Below the pieces are notes generated by a model. It saw nothing but the letters and a program-made list of their open reading frames with translations, did no database searches and was not told where the DNA came from. The position numbers and the translations under genes are program-made. Of a DNA stretch of 42,685 nt, positions 1-8,412 are shown one piece after another. Positions within the stretch are counted from its first letter, which is position 1. Each line of letters opens with the position of its first letter. This DNA is from Acidobacteriota bacterium (GTDB lineage: Bacteria; Acidobacteriota; Terriglobia; Terriglobales; Acidobacteriaceae): NCBI GenBank assembly GCA_021793405.1, contig JAJYSV010000036.1, forward strand, positions 1 through 42,685. Reading direction: 5' to 3'.

Positions 1-190
1 CCGTCCTAAGACGGTGGGAACCCGCCGCGGCTCTTTAGGCATTCCGGACTGGCGGACACTGCGCACCGAGCCGATTGTCGAGTCGAGTTCCCTGTTCAAT
101 GAATGTAGGTTCAACCAGCGTGGACCGTCCTACCTGCTTTGCAGGCCGGTTTCTACCTTGGATGCTACCCGGCATCCCGTCGATTGGCAA
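1..190 (-). ncRNA. ssrS: Candidate 6S RNA, probably cut by the window edge
   Basis: This stretch follows zapA on the same strand and has no convincing reading frame. The zapA-ssrS order is conserved in many bacteria, and in several phyla 6S RNA lies between zapA and rny. The minus strand is GC-rich and can form local hairpins, for example CCTGC/GCAGG near 132-145. Its last 30 bases in the window carry GCCGCGGCGG, which resembles the 3' closing-stem region of enterobacterial 6S RNA. I did not fold the full rod with its central bubble. 6S RNA binds sigma70 RNA polymerase in stationary phase. The call rests mainly on position, and both ends are approximate. Confidence 0.48.
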
Positions 191-244
191 GGGGGAGTGG
201 GGGGAATCGCAAGCGAAAGAGTTCTTGTGAAGCGGCACACTGCA

Positions 245-697
245 CTAGCCGACCTTGCGATTGTCTTCGAGGGCGGCATCCAGCATCTCGGCCAGGGTTT
301 CGGTACGAGATTTTATGTTGCGGACCACATTTCCGGCCAGGGCATCGCGCTGCTGCCGCAGCGTCACGAGTTCATCCGCGATATTGAGGGCGGCAAGGAC
401 GGCCACGCGAAGGGAATCCACCGTGGTGCCGTGACGCGCCACGGCGCGCATTTTTGCGTCGACCAACGCGGACAATTGCTCAAGATACTTTGGATCGGGG
501 CCGCGTAGATGGTAGATCTGGTCATATATATCGACGACCAGATTGCTGGACGGAGCGGACTCGATAACTTCTCCCGGGCGATTTTCGTTCTGTCCTGAAA
601 TGGCGGCAGCATCGGCGCGCGATTCATCACTGCCGGCTTCGTTCATGAGCTTTGGATCATCCTGGGGGAAATCCTTCTGCGGTTCGCTGCGTTCCAT
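245..697 (-). CDS. zapA: Cell division protein ZapA with an N-terminal extension
   Basis: The protein has 150 residues. Roughly residues 50-145 match ZapA: a short beta-strand domain (VVDIYDQIYHLRG) followed by a long helix that forms the coiled-coil dimer or tetramer. ZapA binds FtsZ filaments at midcell and bundles them. The first ~48 residues are polar and acidic, look disordered, and are extra compared with the usual ~100-residue ZapA. The ATG at 697 follows an AGGAG site, so the extension is probably real, although an internal Met at residue 18 could also serve. It lies 24 bases after a zapB-like coiled-coil gene, suggesting a two-gene division unit downstream of pheST. Confidence 0.85.
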   Translation of the reverse strand: MERSEPQKDFPQDDPKLMNEAGSDESRADAAAISGQNENRPGEVIESAPSSNLVVDIYDQIYHLRGPDPKYLEQLSALVDAKMRAVARHGTTVDSLRVAVLAALNIADELVTLRQQRDALAGNVVRNIKSRTETLAEMLDAALEDNRKVG

Positions 698-721
698 GCT
701 CGCTCCTGTTGGTGCGATCCG

Positions 722-1021
722 TCAGGCAGACTGCGTAAATGACGCCTCAATAGCATCGAGCGAGGACATGAGGCGCTCGACGCGTGTGCGGACCGTATCC
801 CGCTCACGATGAAGCTCTTCAATTTCCCGGCGTTGTGTCGCCGCCTGGGCATGCTGAGCTTCCAACTGCTCGCGAAGGCCGGCGATCTGGTTTTCCGCCG
901 CCGCGCGCTGTTCCCTTTCCCGGTTCAGCAGCTCGATCGCTCGAACGACGCGCTGCTCCAAAGCGGCGAACGTATCGACCGCCGCTGCCAATTCCTGTTC
1001 TTTCGCCATAGTCGCTGTCAT
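722..1021 (-). CDS. ZapB-like coiled-coil protein
   Basis: The protein has about 99 residues and is nearly all heptad-like helix rich in Glu, Gln, Arg and Ala (LEQRVVRAIELLNRE and onward). There is no signal peptide or membrane segment. It sits just upstream of zapA and downstream of pheT, where other phyla carry a ZapB-like division protein, so a role as a ZapA partner at the septum is inferred from context. Two starts are possible, ATG at 1021 or at 1009; neither has a strong SD. The open frame continues upstream to 1138, but that part is not coiled-coil and is probably non-coding. A TATACT hexamer on this strand at 1046-1051 could be its -10 box. Confidence 0.65.
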   Translation of the reverse strand: MTATMAKEQELAAAVDTFAALEQRVVRAIELLNREREQRAAAENQIAGLREQLEAQHAQAATQRREIEELHRERDTVRTRVERLMSSLDAIEASFTQSA

Positions 1022-1165
1022 AAATAAGTAAGATGCTCTTCGCGCAGTATAGCGCCACGGAAGGGTCGCAGCCGAATTCAAGCTTGTGGAGAACCGGGGC
1101 CTGATTTTTTGTAGCAGCTGCGCCATTCTCCGCGGCAACTCGGGTGATGGCCGCCGATTGCGAGG

Positions 1166-3271
1166 TTACAGCAGCTCCAGTGGAAATCGTGGTTGGCCGC
1201 CGAGTTCCATCAGCGCAGCGAAGATCCGACGGGCCCAGTCGTGCAGTTCCTCCAGGCGTAACGTACGATCCTGCGCCTGGAACACTGCCCGCAGCAGGAG
1301 CGCGTACTGGCCGGAAGCTTCTTTCTTGTCGCGGAAGATTTCTCGCGGCTCGACGCTGCGCATCTCGGGAATGGCGAGCAAGGTCAGCGCATCCGCGATC
1401 TGCTGCCATCGGATGGCGTCGGAAAATGTAAAAGAAAAGTCGCGTACAACCGCCGGGAAGCGTGAGAGCTCGCGGACGATAGGTGCACGAAGCGAGCGGC
1501 GAAAGAGCCGTTCGAGATCGAACTCGCCGACAAACACGGTTTGCCGCAGCTTTCTGGATTGCGATTCCGGCGCAGCCAATTCGCCGAAGAAACCGATGGT
1601 TTCGCCATCGGCCACCATTCGTGCGGCGCGTCCGGAATGCAGCCACGACGGCATCAGCCCTGTCGATGCGGGGAAGGTGTCGAAATAGATGGATTTCGTT
1701 ACAAATCTCGCGAGCAACTCTTCCGCGATGCCTTTCAGATCGTAGAAGCTATAGTCGCGCATGGTGGCGAGAGGGTGGGGTGCGATGGCTGTGCCGGTGG
1801 CGCCGACGACGAGCGACGGCCTTTCCTGTACACGTTCGGTGCCGCCCGAGAAAATTGTGCCCATCTCGAACAAGCGCAGGTCATCGACTTCGCGATTCAA
1901 ATTGTGCGCCAGCATCGAGAGCATTCCCGGCACCAGCGATGGACGCAGACAGCCCACTTCCTCGCTAAGCGGATTACCCAGCGGAACCCACGAATTTGGC
2001 TGCTGCGCAAATGTAACCGCTTCGGTTGCAGAGCAGAATGTGCTGCCGATCGCCTCCGTATATCCGGCGGCCCGCAGCGTGCGGCGAAGCGCGGTATCTT
2101 TGGCGGCCCAGGGCAGCTCAGTAACGCTACCCGCAAAAGGAGGCAGAGTATTGGCGAATCGATTGTAGCCATGCAGGCGCGCAATTTCTTCGATGAGGTC
2201 GATCTCATGTTCCAGATCGAGCCGCCAGCTGGGCAGCGCGGCGACATACATTTCCGCTGCAGCTTTCTGCATACCGACGCCCAATGCTGTCAGATATCGC
2301 TCCACAGTAGGGGCATCGATGGCGTGACCGTTAGCGGTCTTGCCGAGAATTCGCGCTACTTCGCGAAGGTGCAGCGAGATTGCCGGCCGCTGGATCGTGC
2401 GCGCCGCCATCTCGGGGACAATAACGTCGATCAGTTCGCCTTCGATCTCGCCGCCCGCAGCGAGAATCAGGCGGCTGACTAGTGCTGACGCAATGGGAGC
2501 AGCGGCAAAATCCGCGCCACGTTCAAAGCGATGCGACGCATCCGTATGCAAACCGTGACGCCGCGAGGAACGGCGCACGGCTGCGGGGTCGAACCAAGCC
2601 GCCTCGACCAGAATATTTTTGGTTTCGGGCGTAATCATGGTGTCCCAGCCGCCCATTACGCCAGCCAACGCCAGAGCCTTCTTTTCATCGGCAACCACTA
2701 AATCCTCGATTGTGAGGGTGCGCTCGGTTCCGTCGAGCAATTTCAATCGCTCGCCCGACCTGGCGCGCCGCACCACGATGCCGCCTTCCAGCTTATCGAG
2801 ATCGAAGGCATGCGTGGGATGGCCAATTGCCATGGTGACGAAGTTGGTCGCGTCGACGGCGTTGCTGATCACCTTTTGTTCCAGCAGCGCGAAACGCTGG
2901 GTCACATCGCCGGAGGATGGTGCGATGTTCACGTTGCGCAGCACGCGCGCCGTAAACCGACCGCACAGGTCCTTAGCCTCGATGCGAACCGGAAACGACT
3001 GCCGCGCCGGTTTCGCTGCCGGGAGGGATGCATCCAGGGGCGCCAATGGAATGTCGTAGATGGCCGCCGCCTCGCGCGCGATGCCGTAATGGTTCATCGC
3101 ATCGACACGGTTGGTGGTGATGTCCATTTCAAACAAAGAGCCGTTGCCTGGGCCAAGATCAAACACGCCCTCGACGGCAATGCCGCGCAACGTCAGATCA
3201 TCGGCAAGCTGGCGGTCGGAAATCTCGATATCCGGCAGGTACGAACGAAGCCATGCGGAAAGAATTTTCAT
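1166..3271 (-). CDS. pheT: Phenylalanine--tRNA ligase beta subunit, short form
   Basis: PheT pairs with PheS in the alpha2-beta2 enzyme that charges tRNA-Phe. The 701 residues contain the N-terminal B1 segment, the B3/B4 region with DITTNRVDAMNHYGIAREAA, the B5 and core domains, and a C-terminal ferredoxin-fold anticodon-binding domain (from about residue 610). The ~100-residue EMAP/OB-type tRNA-binding domain, which splits B1 in the ~795-residue E. coli protein, is missing: the chain passes from GIAVEGVFDLG straight to FEMDITTNRVD. The start overlaps the pheS stop in an ATGA, so the two are translationally coupled. The identification is secure. Whether the short form is general in this lineage cannot be judged here. 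Confidence 0.97.
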   Translation of the reverse strand: MKILSAWLRSYLPDIEISDRQLADDLTLRGIAVEGVFDLGPGNGSLFEMDITTNRVDAMNHYGIAREAAAIYDIPLAPLDASLPAAKPARQSFPVRIEAKDLCGRFTARVLRNVNIAPSSGDVTQRFALLEQKVISNAVDATNFVTMAIGHPTHAFDLDKLEGGIVVRRARSGERLKLLDGTERTLTIEDLVVADEKKALALAGVMGGWDTMITPETKNILVEAAWFDPAAVRRSSRRHGLHTDASHRFERGADFAAAPIASALVSRLILAAGGEIEGELIDVIVPEMAARTIQRPAISLHLREVARILGKTANGHAIDAPTVERYLTALGVGMQKAAAEMYVAALPSWRLDLEHEIDLIEEIARLHGYNRFANTLPPFAGSVTELPWAAKDTALRRTLRAAGYTEAIGSTFCSATEAVTFAQQPNSWVPLGNPLSEEVGCLRPSLVPGMLSMLAHNLNREVDDLRLFEMGTIFSGGTERVQERPSLVVGATGTAIAPHPLATMRDYSFYDLKGIAEELLARFVTKSIYFDTFPASTGLMPSWLHSGRAARMVADGETIGFFGELAAPESQSRKLRQTVFVGEFDLERLFRRSLRAPIVRELSRFPAVVRDFSFTFSDAIRWQQIADALTLLAIPEMRSVEPREIFRDKKEASGQYALLLRAVFQAQDRTLRLEELHDWARRIFAALMELGGQPRFPLELL

Positions 3272-4422
3272 GCGAATTGCTCCAGGAACCGCATGTCGCC
3301 GGAGTAGAGAAGGCCGATGTCGCTGATGCCGTACTTCATCATCGCGATGCGATCGACGCCCATGCCAAAGGCGAATCCGGAAATCTTCTTCGGGTCGTAG
3401 GCAGGCTGTTTGCCGCGAACAAATTCAAATACGGCCGGGTTCACCATGCCGCAGCCAAGCAGCTCGATCCAGCCCGAGTGCTTGCATTTGCGACAGCCCT
3501 TGCCGCCGCAGAAAATGCAGCTGATCTGCACGTCGGCGCTCGGCTCCGTGAAAGGAAAGAAGGACGGAAAGAAGCGCGTGCGCACGCTGGAGCCAAACAA
3601 CTCCTTCATGGCGTGATCGAGCGTCCCCTTCAGATCGCTGAAGGTGATGTTCTCATCGACGCACAGGCCTTCCACCTGATGAAAGATGGGCGAATGGGTC
3701 GCATCAGCGGCATCGTTGCGATGCACCTTACCGGGAATCACGATACGGACGGGCGGCGGCTGCCGCTCCATGGTGCGAATCTGCACTGGCGAAGTGTGGG
3801 TGCGCAGTAGGAGGCGATCACGCAGCGGCTTGTGCTCCTGATGAGCGACGACGAGCGTGTCCTGCGTATCGCGGGCAGGATGGTCGGGCGGAAAATTCAA
3901 CGCCTCGAAATTGTAGTAGTCCGTCTCGACCTCGGGGCCGACGCCGACCGAATAGCCCATGTGCTCAAAGACGCGGACGATTTCCTGCATGGTGCGGATC
4001 AGGGGGTGCTCCACGCCCAGCGCGGGTCGGATGCCGGGAAGAGTGATGTCGATGACACTCTTCTCCACGACTTTTTTCGATTGCCCGCCTCCTAATTGCT
4101 CCAAAGTCTCGACTGCGATTCCGGTCCTTTTTGAAATTTTCTTGGGATCGAGTTCAAATTCCACGGATTGTCTAAAGGCATTGAAGCGATGCCCGACGTT
4201 TTTTTTGAATTCAGGAGGCGTTTTCTGAACGTAGGTATCGTTAATTTGTTTCAGTAGTCCAGACTTTCTGCCAAGCCATTTAATACGGAGATGTTCCCGT
4301 CCGTCTTCTGTCTCCACGCCTTCGAGGTCTGCATTCAGCCATTGCTGAAAATGTGAGAATACTTTATTCAGAATGTCGTCGGTATAGCCAGGTAATTCAG
4401 GCCAAGTATCTTGATTGGTCAT
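3268..4422 (-). CDS. pheS: Phenylalanine--tRNA ligase alpha subunit
   Basis: PheS carries the class II catalytic core that activates phenylalanine. The 384 residues show an N-terminal tRNA-contacting helical hairpin (residues ~15-95), a motif 2 region with RTHTSPVQIRTM, a cysteine-rich insertion (CIFCGGKGCRKCKHSGW) as in many bacterial PheS proteins, and a motif 3 region GMGVDRIAMMKYGI near the C-terminus. No clear SD precedes the ATG. HicB ends 31 bases upstream, so pheS may be read from the hicAB transcript. By hand count 4141-4440 is 44% G+C (132 of 300) against 57% (69 of 120) for 3301-3420, so the first third of the gene differs in composition from the rest. Confidence 0.97.
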   Translation of the reverse strand: MTNQDTWPELPGYTDDILNKVFSHFQQWLNADLEGVETEDGREHLRIKWLGRKSGLLKQINDTYVQKTPPEFKKNVGHRFNAFRQSVEFELDPKKISKRTGIAVETLEQLGGGQSKKVVEKSVIDITLPGIRPALGVEHPLIRTMQEIVRVFEHMGYSVGVGPEVETDYYNFEALNFPPDHPARDTQDTLVVAHQEHKPLRDRLLLRTHTSPVQIRTMERQPPPVRIVIPGKVHRNDAADATHSPIFHQVEGLCVDENITFSDLKGTLDHAMKELFGSSVRTRFFPSFFPFTEPSADVQISCIFCGGKGCRKCKHSGWIELLGCGMVNPAVFEFVRGKQPAYDPKKISGFAFGMGVDRIAMMKYGISDIGLLYSGDMRFLEQFA

Positions 4423-4453
4423 GTGTAATTTGAGGTCGGTTCGCTTCTGTAGA

Positions 4454-4666
4454 TCATGCGGAAATACTGACGTACTCTACTTCGGTTGTAGGTGGAGGAA
4501 CAGGTTCGCCATCCAGGCGCATTCCTTCGATGTGGAACTCAATGGCTTCGCGGATTAACTTCTCGGTTTCAGCCTTGGTTTTCCCCGTTGCGATACAGCC
4601 TGGAAGGTCTGGCACATAGGCGCTCCAGTTCGTCTCCGAATGCTCGAACAGTACAACATATTTCAT
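4454..4666 (-). CDS. hicB: HicB-family antitoxin
   Basis: This 70-residue protein has the compact HicB fold: YVVLFEHSETNWSAYVPDLPGC, the TKAETEKLIREAIEFHIEG helix, then a Pro-rich tail. HicB binds and neutralises the HicA mRNA interferase. It lacks the C-terminal helix-turn-helix or ribbon-helix-helix domain of longer HicB proteins, so autoregulation through direct DNA binding would need another mechanism. It overlaps hicA by four bases (ATGA), the toxin-first order typical of hicAB. It ends 31 bases before pheS on the same strand. Confidence 0.9.
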   Translation of the reverse strand: MKYVVLFEHSETNWSAYVPDLPGCIATGKTKAETEKLIREAIEFHIEGMRLDGEPVPPPTTEVEYVSISA

Positions 4667-4848
4667 CGTAATCCCGCCTGTTTCAAGGCGCTTTGCAGCG
4701 TCTTGGGATGTACTTCGTCGGATGGATGTCCAGCTATTGTTACCGTTCCTGCCTTTTCGGCGTGTTTGAATTGCCGATGACTACCACGAACCCGTGCCAA
4801 CCGCCAACCATCTTGCTCGATCCACTTAATCAGGTCCCTGACTTTCAT
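4663..4848 (-). CDS. hicA: HicA-family mRNA interferase toxin
   Basis: The 61-residue protein starts MKVRDLIKWIEQDGW and has the double-stranded-RNA-binding-like HicA fold with the conserved GSHRQFKH segment carrying the catalytic His, followed by TVTIAGHPSDEVHPKTL. HicA toxins cleave mRNA in a translation-independent way. The open frame extends upstream to 5055, but homology begins at the ATG at 4848. It forms an overlapping pair with hicB. The pair is inserted between rplT and pheS, which are usually adjacent in the infC-rpmI-rplT-pheST cluster, and its base composition is lower in G+C than the neighbouring genes. Confidence 0.9.
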   Translation of the reverse strand: MKVRDLIKWIEQDGWRLARVRGSHRQFKHAEKAGTVTIAGHPSDEVHPKTLQSALKQAGLR

Positions 4849-4982
4849 CGAGTTGAAGAAGCCCGAGAGTAGTGTACAACGCAAAACCGAGAAATATCCG
4901 CCAGTGAAGCTCCGTCGAGCCCATTCGGCTCGTGGCTTTTTAAAGCAGGCATTTGCGTAGAAGACATTGCCTTTGAGGATAA

Positions 4983-5486
4983 ATGAGAGAGGGCCCGAAG
5001 ATCGATTTTCCAGGTGGCGGTTCTTTCGGGGCGAACCTGGCGGTTTGGAATCCATCGACGCTATGGTTCAATAAAGACGTGCAGAAAACATTGAGAATCC
5101 TGATCGTCCTGTTGTCAATTCTCGGCACCGTGGTGTCCGCGCTGGCGCTGCAGGTGCATTACTCGAACAAAGTGGAGCCATGCGACATCAATGCGCGTTG
5201 GGATTGCGGCATCGTGAACCATAGTTCGTATTCCACGATTCACGGTATTCCGGTGGCGGCTGTCGGTATCGCCGGATATCTGCTGATCGGCCTGCTGGCC
5301 CTGTTGGGTAAGAGGGGTTGGACGCTGCTGCTAACACTGATAGGCCTGGGTTACGCGCTCTACCTATCCCAGGTGGAGCATTCGATTCTGCAGGTCTGGT
5401 GCCTCTACTGCGTCATCTCGCAATGCACCATCGCACTGATCACGATTTTTGCCGCCGTTTCGCTGGTTGTGCGTCCTAAAAAATAA
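4983..5486 (+). CDS. Vitamin K epoxide reductase (VKOR) family membrane protein
   Basis: Bacterial VKOR homologues reoxidise a periplasmic DsbA-type thiol oxidase and pass the electrons to quinone, driving disulfide formation. The 167 residues contain four predicted membrane helices (about 37-58, 89-108, 112-131, 143-162), a loop pair of cysteines (C67 and C75 in CDINARWDC) and the redox motif WCLYC (C140, C143) at the start of the last helix. No thioredoxin domain is fused, so the partner must be encoded elsewhere. The ATG at 4983 follows a GAGG; a GTG near 5080 is an alternative that would still include the first helix. It runs opposite to hicA and converges on rplT. Confidence 0.88.
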   Translation: MREGPKIDFPGGGSFGANLAVWNPSTLWFNKDVQKTLRILIVLLSILGTVVSALALQVHYSNKVEPCDINARWDCGIVNHSSYSTIHGIPVAAVGIAGYLLIGLLALLGKRGWTLLLTLIGLGYALYLSQVEHSILQVWCLYCVISQCTIALITIFAAVSLVVRPKK

Positions 5487-5517
5487 TAAGGCGCTTCTCA
5501 GGAGCGCCTTACTTATT
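5487..5517. terminator. Bidirectional intrinsic terminator between VKOR gene and rplT
   Basis: The inverted repeat TAAGGCGCT (5487-5495) and AGCGCCTTA (5503-5511) has a 7-base loop. On the minus strand it is followed by a T-rich run (TTATTATTTTTT), a good terminator for rplT. On the plus strand the tail is CTTATTT, so it can also end the VKOR transcript. Confidence 0.8.
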
Positions 5518-5542
5518 TGTCATCGAAGCAGTTTGCTAAACC

Positions 5543-5911
5543 TTACGCAGCCGCGCTGTTCAGTGCGGTCTTTGCCTGGGTTGCCAGCGCGGTAAATCCG
5601 GCGGGATCCTTGGCCGCGATGTCGGCAAGAACCTTGCGGTCCAGCTCGATGCCAGCCAGCTTCAGCCCGTGGATTAGTTGTGAATAACTGATGCCATTCA
5701 GCTTAGCGGCTGCGCCGATGCGCACAATCCACAGGGAACGGAACTGGCGCTTCTTTTCGCGTCGGCCACGGTAGGCAAACTTCAGTCCGCGCTCGACGGC
5801 CTCTTCGGCAGCCTGATACAGCTTGGATTTTGTGAGGAAGTAGCCGCTGGCGCGCTTCAGAATCTTCTTGCGATACTCTTTGCGTTTATTGCCACGTTTA
5901 ACGCGAGGCAT
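5543..5911 (-). CDS. rplT: 50S ribosomal protein L20
   Basis: L20 binds 23S rRNA and is essential for early assembly of the large subunit. The 122 residues show the very basic N-terminal extension ([19 protein letters not shown]) and the globular C-terminal part with [29 protein letters not shown]. The ATG at 5911 has a strong AAGGAG eight bases upstream, so the longer open frame to 5995 is not used. It follows rpmI by 168 bases. pheST, usually next in this cluster, is separated from it by the VKOR gene and hicAB. Confidence 0.98.
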   Translation of the reverse strand: MPRVKRGNKRKEYRKKILKRASGYFLTKSKLYQAAEEAVERGLKFAYRGRREKKRQFRSLWIVRIGAAAKLNGISYSQLIHGLKLAGIELDRKVLADIAAKDPAGFTALATQAKTALNSAAA

Positions 5912-6079
5912 GGTTGGTTCTCCTTTTTTGCGTTTCGTTGTGCGGCTGGAGGCAGGAGTCGCAGTCATGAAAGCCTGCGCTAAATACCTCTTCACTCGCT
6001 TCTTACTCTGATCTGTCGCGGAATGGTTTGTTCCGGGGGTCTCGAACGCGTGCGGACCCTGCTTTTGTTAGAAAGCCGA

Positions 6080-6277
6080 TCAGGCGTACGGAATCATGCG
6101 CAGCACCTTGGGCAGGTCGGCGTCCGAGACCATGGCAGATGCGGCGAGGTGCCGCTTGGTCTTGGTTGCCTTCGACGTAAGGATGTGCCGCATGAAGGCC
6201 TGGCCACGCTTGACTCGACCGCTTCCGGTTTTCTTAAAGCGCTTGGCCGCACCTTTGTGCGTCTTTAATTTCGGCAT
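6080..6277 (-). CDS. rpmI: 50S ribosomal protein L35
   Basis: The 65 residues begin [20 protein letters not shown], the signature of L35, and the protein is strongly basic as expected for a large-subunit protein. The start at 6277 is set by this conserved N-terminus, because the frame stays open to 6301. In most bacteria infC, for initiation factor IF3, lies directly upstream. Here the next gene on the strand is the alpha-glucan phosphorylase, so infC is not adjacent. Confidence 0.97.
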   Translation of the reverse strand: MPKLKTHKGAAKRFKKTGSGRVKRGQAFMRHILTSKATKTKRHLAASAMVSDADLPKVLRMIPYA

Positions 6278-6317
6278 GGTGTTTCCAATCAAAATAAACA
6301 ATTTTACGGCTTCGATC

Positions 6318-6323
6318 AGTATA
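6318..6323 (-). promoter_or_regulatory. Possible -10 box for rpmI-rplT
   Basis: The minus strand carries TATACT about 41 bases upstream of the rpmI ATG, in an AT-rich gap. I see no convincing -35 at 16-18 bases, so this is a weak call. It would give a short leader of about 35 bases. Confidence 0.3.
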
Positions 6324-6409
6324 CGGGATGCGGTTGGAAGACGCTAGCCGCAAGAATTGACAAAGCCAGCGCAGCTGAGAGGGATGGAACCTCGGACCGC
6401 CTACAAAGA

Positions 6410-8185
6410 TCAACGGGTCAAGACGAGTTCGGGCTGAAACTTCCGCCGCAGGGGTGCGTCCCCCGGGAAGTAGGCATTGGTGACGTATTGGTAGAGCATG
6501 CGGTGGGTGTTGAAAAAGGAGCCGTTGATGGCCATGGACATGCGCATGATCTCTGCCCATTTATCGGGATAATGGTAGTAAAGAGGAAGGATTTCGTTTT
6601 CGAGTTTCTCGTAGAGGGATTCAGCCTCCTGGGTTTCATCGTCGCATTCCGCGATTGCCCAGCCGGTTGCGCCTTCAATGCAACCTTCAATCCACCAGCC
6701 GTCGAGAGTGCTGAGACTGGGTACGCCGTTCATGGCTGCCTTCATCCCGCTGGTACCGGAAGCCTCATAGGGGCGCCGCGGGGTATTCAGCCAAAGATCC
6801 GCACCGCCGGTGAGAATGGCGCCAAGTTCCCACTCGTAATTTTCAAGATAGACGATTCGGAGCCAGTCGGAATTGAGCTGGGCGCTGGCTTCGATCACAT
6901 GATGAATAATGTCTTTTCCCAGATCGTCGTGGGGATGTGCTTTACCGGCATACACAATCTGAATTCCGCCGCATTCTTCCGCCAATCGAGCGAGGCGCGT
7001 GGGATCGGAGAAAAGCATGTCGGCGCGCTTGTACGCTGCGGCACGACGGGCAAACGCAAGGATGAAGCGGTCTTCGTGAAGTGAGACTCCGGTGCGCTCG
7101 GCGACAGTGGAAATGAGCTGTCGCTTGGCTTCCGAATGACGACTGCGGATCTCGTTGGGCGCGATGCCAATGGCGAAGCGGAGGTAGAGATTATCGCGCC
7201 GCCAACTGGGAACCTTCTCATCGAGCAGGATCTGCATGGCAGGCTGAATCCAGGTGGCTGCATGCACGCCGTTGGTGATCGCATGCACATTGTATTCAGG
7301 AAACATTTCGCTCGATACGCGGCCATGCTGCATGGCGACTCCGTTGATGTAGCGGGAGAAGCGCAGCGCGACATAGGTCATATTCAACATGCCGTCATGG
7401 CAGCAGCCGAATTTTTCCAGCGCCTGGGTGCGTTCGTCGCCCAGTACCTGGCGTGCCTGATCGAAGGAAAAGCGATCATGTCCGGCGGGCACTGGAGTAT
7501 GCGTGGTGAAGACGCAATGAGAGCGCACTGCATCCAAATCCGCCGCGGTGGCGTCGAGCAGATTTCCACCGTTCACTTGTTCTTCAAGAAGGCCGATCGT
7601 CAACAATGAGGCATGACCTTCGTTCATATGGTAGACAATGGGTTGGCAGCCCAGTGCCGTCAGAATGGCAACTCCGCCCATTCCGAGGACCGTTTCCTGG
7701 CAGAGCCGGTAGAAGGTATCGCCACCGTACAGATGGTCGGTAAGCTCGCGGTCCCATGCATCGTTGGTATCCAGATCCGTATCCAGAAAAATTACCGGGA
7801 CGATATGACCGTCTACGCCAACAATGTCCTTGCGCCAGGCACGAACCATGACCGGGTGGCCCTGAATGGTGATGGCAGCGACCGGCGCCAACGGTTGCAG
7901 CATAGCTTCCGGATTCCACGGCTGATCTTCTTCTGTCTGCACTCCGTCAGCGGTCAAATGCTGCCGAAAATATCCCTTACGATGCACCAGAGTCACCGCG
8001 ATCAGGGGTAGAGCGGTGTCGGCCGCCGATCGAAGGGTGTCTCCCGCCAGCACGCCCAGACCGCCACTGTAGGTGGGGATATCCGGAGCAACGGCAATTT
8101 CCATGGAAAAATAAGCGATTTGAAATCGTTTCCAATCGCTATGAGATACGTCTGAGTCCAGGACTTCTTGGCTGCTGATTGCCAT
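6410..8185 (-). CDS. glgP: Alpha-glucan (glycogen/maltodextrin) phosphorylase, short GT35 form
   Basis: The enzyme releases glucose-1-phosphate from the non-reducing ends of alpha-1,4-glucans using PLP. The 591 residues match the short alpha-glucan phosphorylase branch rather than the ~800-residue animal or E. coli type. They show the N-terminal FSMEIAVAPDIPTYSGGLGVLAGD segment, YHMNEGHASL, and the PLP-lysine region SGTSGMKAAMNG (about residues 474-485) followed by LSTLDGWWIEG. The ATG lies at 8185. It is cytoplasmic, with no signal peptide. The gene upstream on the same strand is a PLP decarboxylase 227 bases away, so co-transcription is uncertain. Exact substrate preference cannot be read from the sequence. 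Confidence 0.93.
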   Translation of the reverse strand: MAISSQEVLDSDVSHSDWKRFQIAYFSMEIAVAPDIPTYSGGLGVLAGDTLRSAADTALPLIAVTLVHRKGYFRQHLTADGVQTEEDQPWNPEAMLQPLAPVAAITIQGHPVMVRAWRKDIVGVDGHIVPVIFLDTDLDTNDAWDRELTDHLYGGDTFYRLCQETVLGMGGVAILTALGCQPIVYHMNEGHASLLTIGLLEEQVNGGNLLDATAADLDAVRSHCVFTTHTPVPAGHDRFSFDQARQVLGDERTQALEKFGCCHDGMLNMTYVALRFSRYINGVAMQHGRVSSEMFPEYNVHAITNGVHAATWIQPAMQILLDEKVPSWRRDNLYLRFAIGIAPNEIRSRHSEAKRQLISTVAERTGVSLHEDRFILAFARRAAAYKRADMLFSDPTRLARLAEECGGIQIVYAGKAHPHDDLGKDIIHHVIEASAQLNSDWLRIVYLENYEWELGAILTGGADLWLNTPRRPYEASGTSGMKAAMNGVPSLSTLDGWWIEGCIEGATGWAIAECDDETQEAESLYEKLENEILPLYYHYPDKWAEIMRMSMAINGSFFNTHRMLYQYVTNAYFPGDAPLRRKFQPELVLTR

Positions 8186-8412
8186 AAACCTCTATTTGCT
8201 TCGCTTTTGTTCTACAACGAATCACCATCTTAATACTGCAACGACAAACCGCACTCACGCGGAAAATACGTCTCCGCATGGGATAGTGAGATGCTGTCCG
8301 GGCAGGCTTGTATACATGAAATCTTATCAGCCGTGGCACTTGGGTCCGGGGAAAAGAGTCTTCCGTCATCCAAAGATGCGCAACTGGCCGAAACTTGGGG
8401 ACCTCGCAAGAC

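Noticed and set aside
3253-3810. Long plus-strand frame inside pheS
   Set aside because: It is antisense to well-supported catalytic sequence of PheS; its length comes from G+C-rich codon bias.
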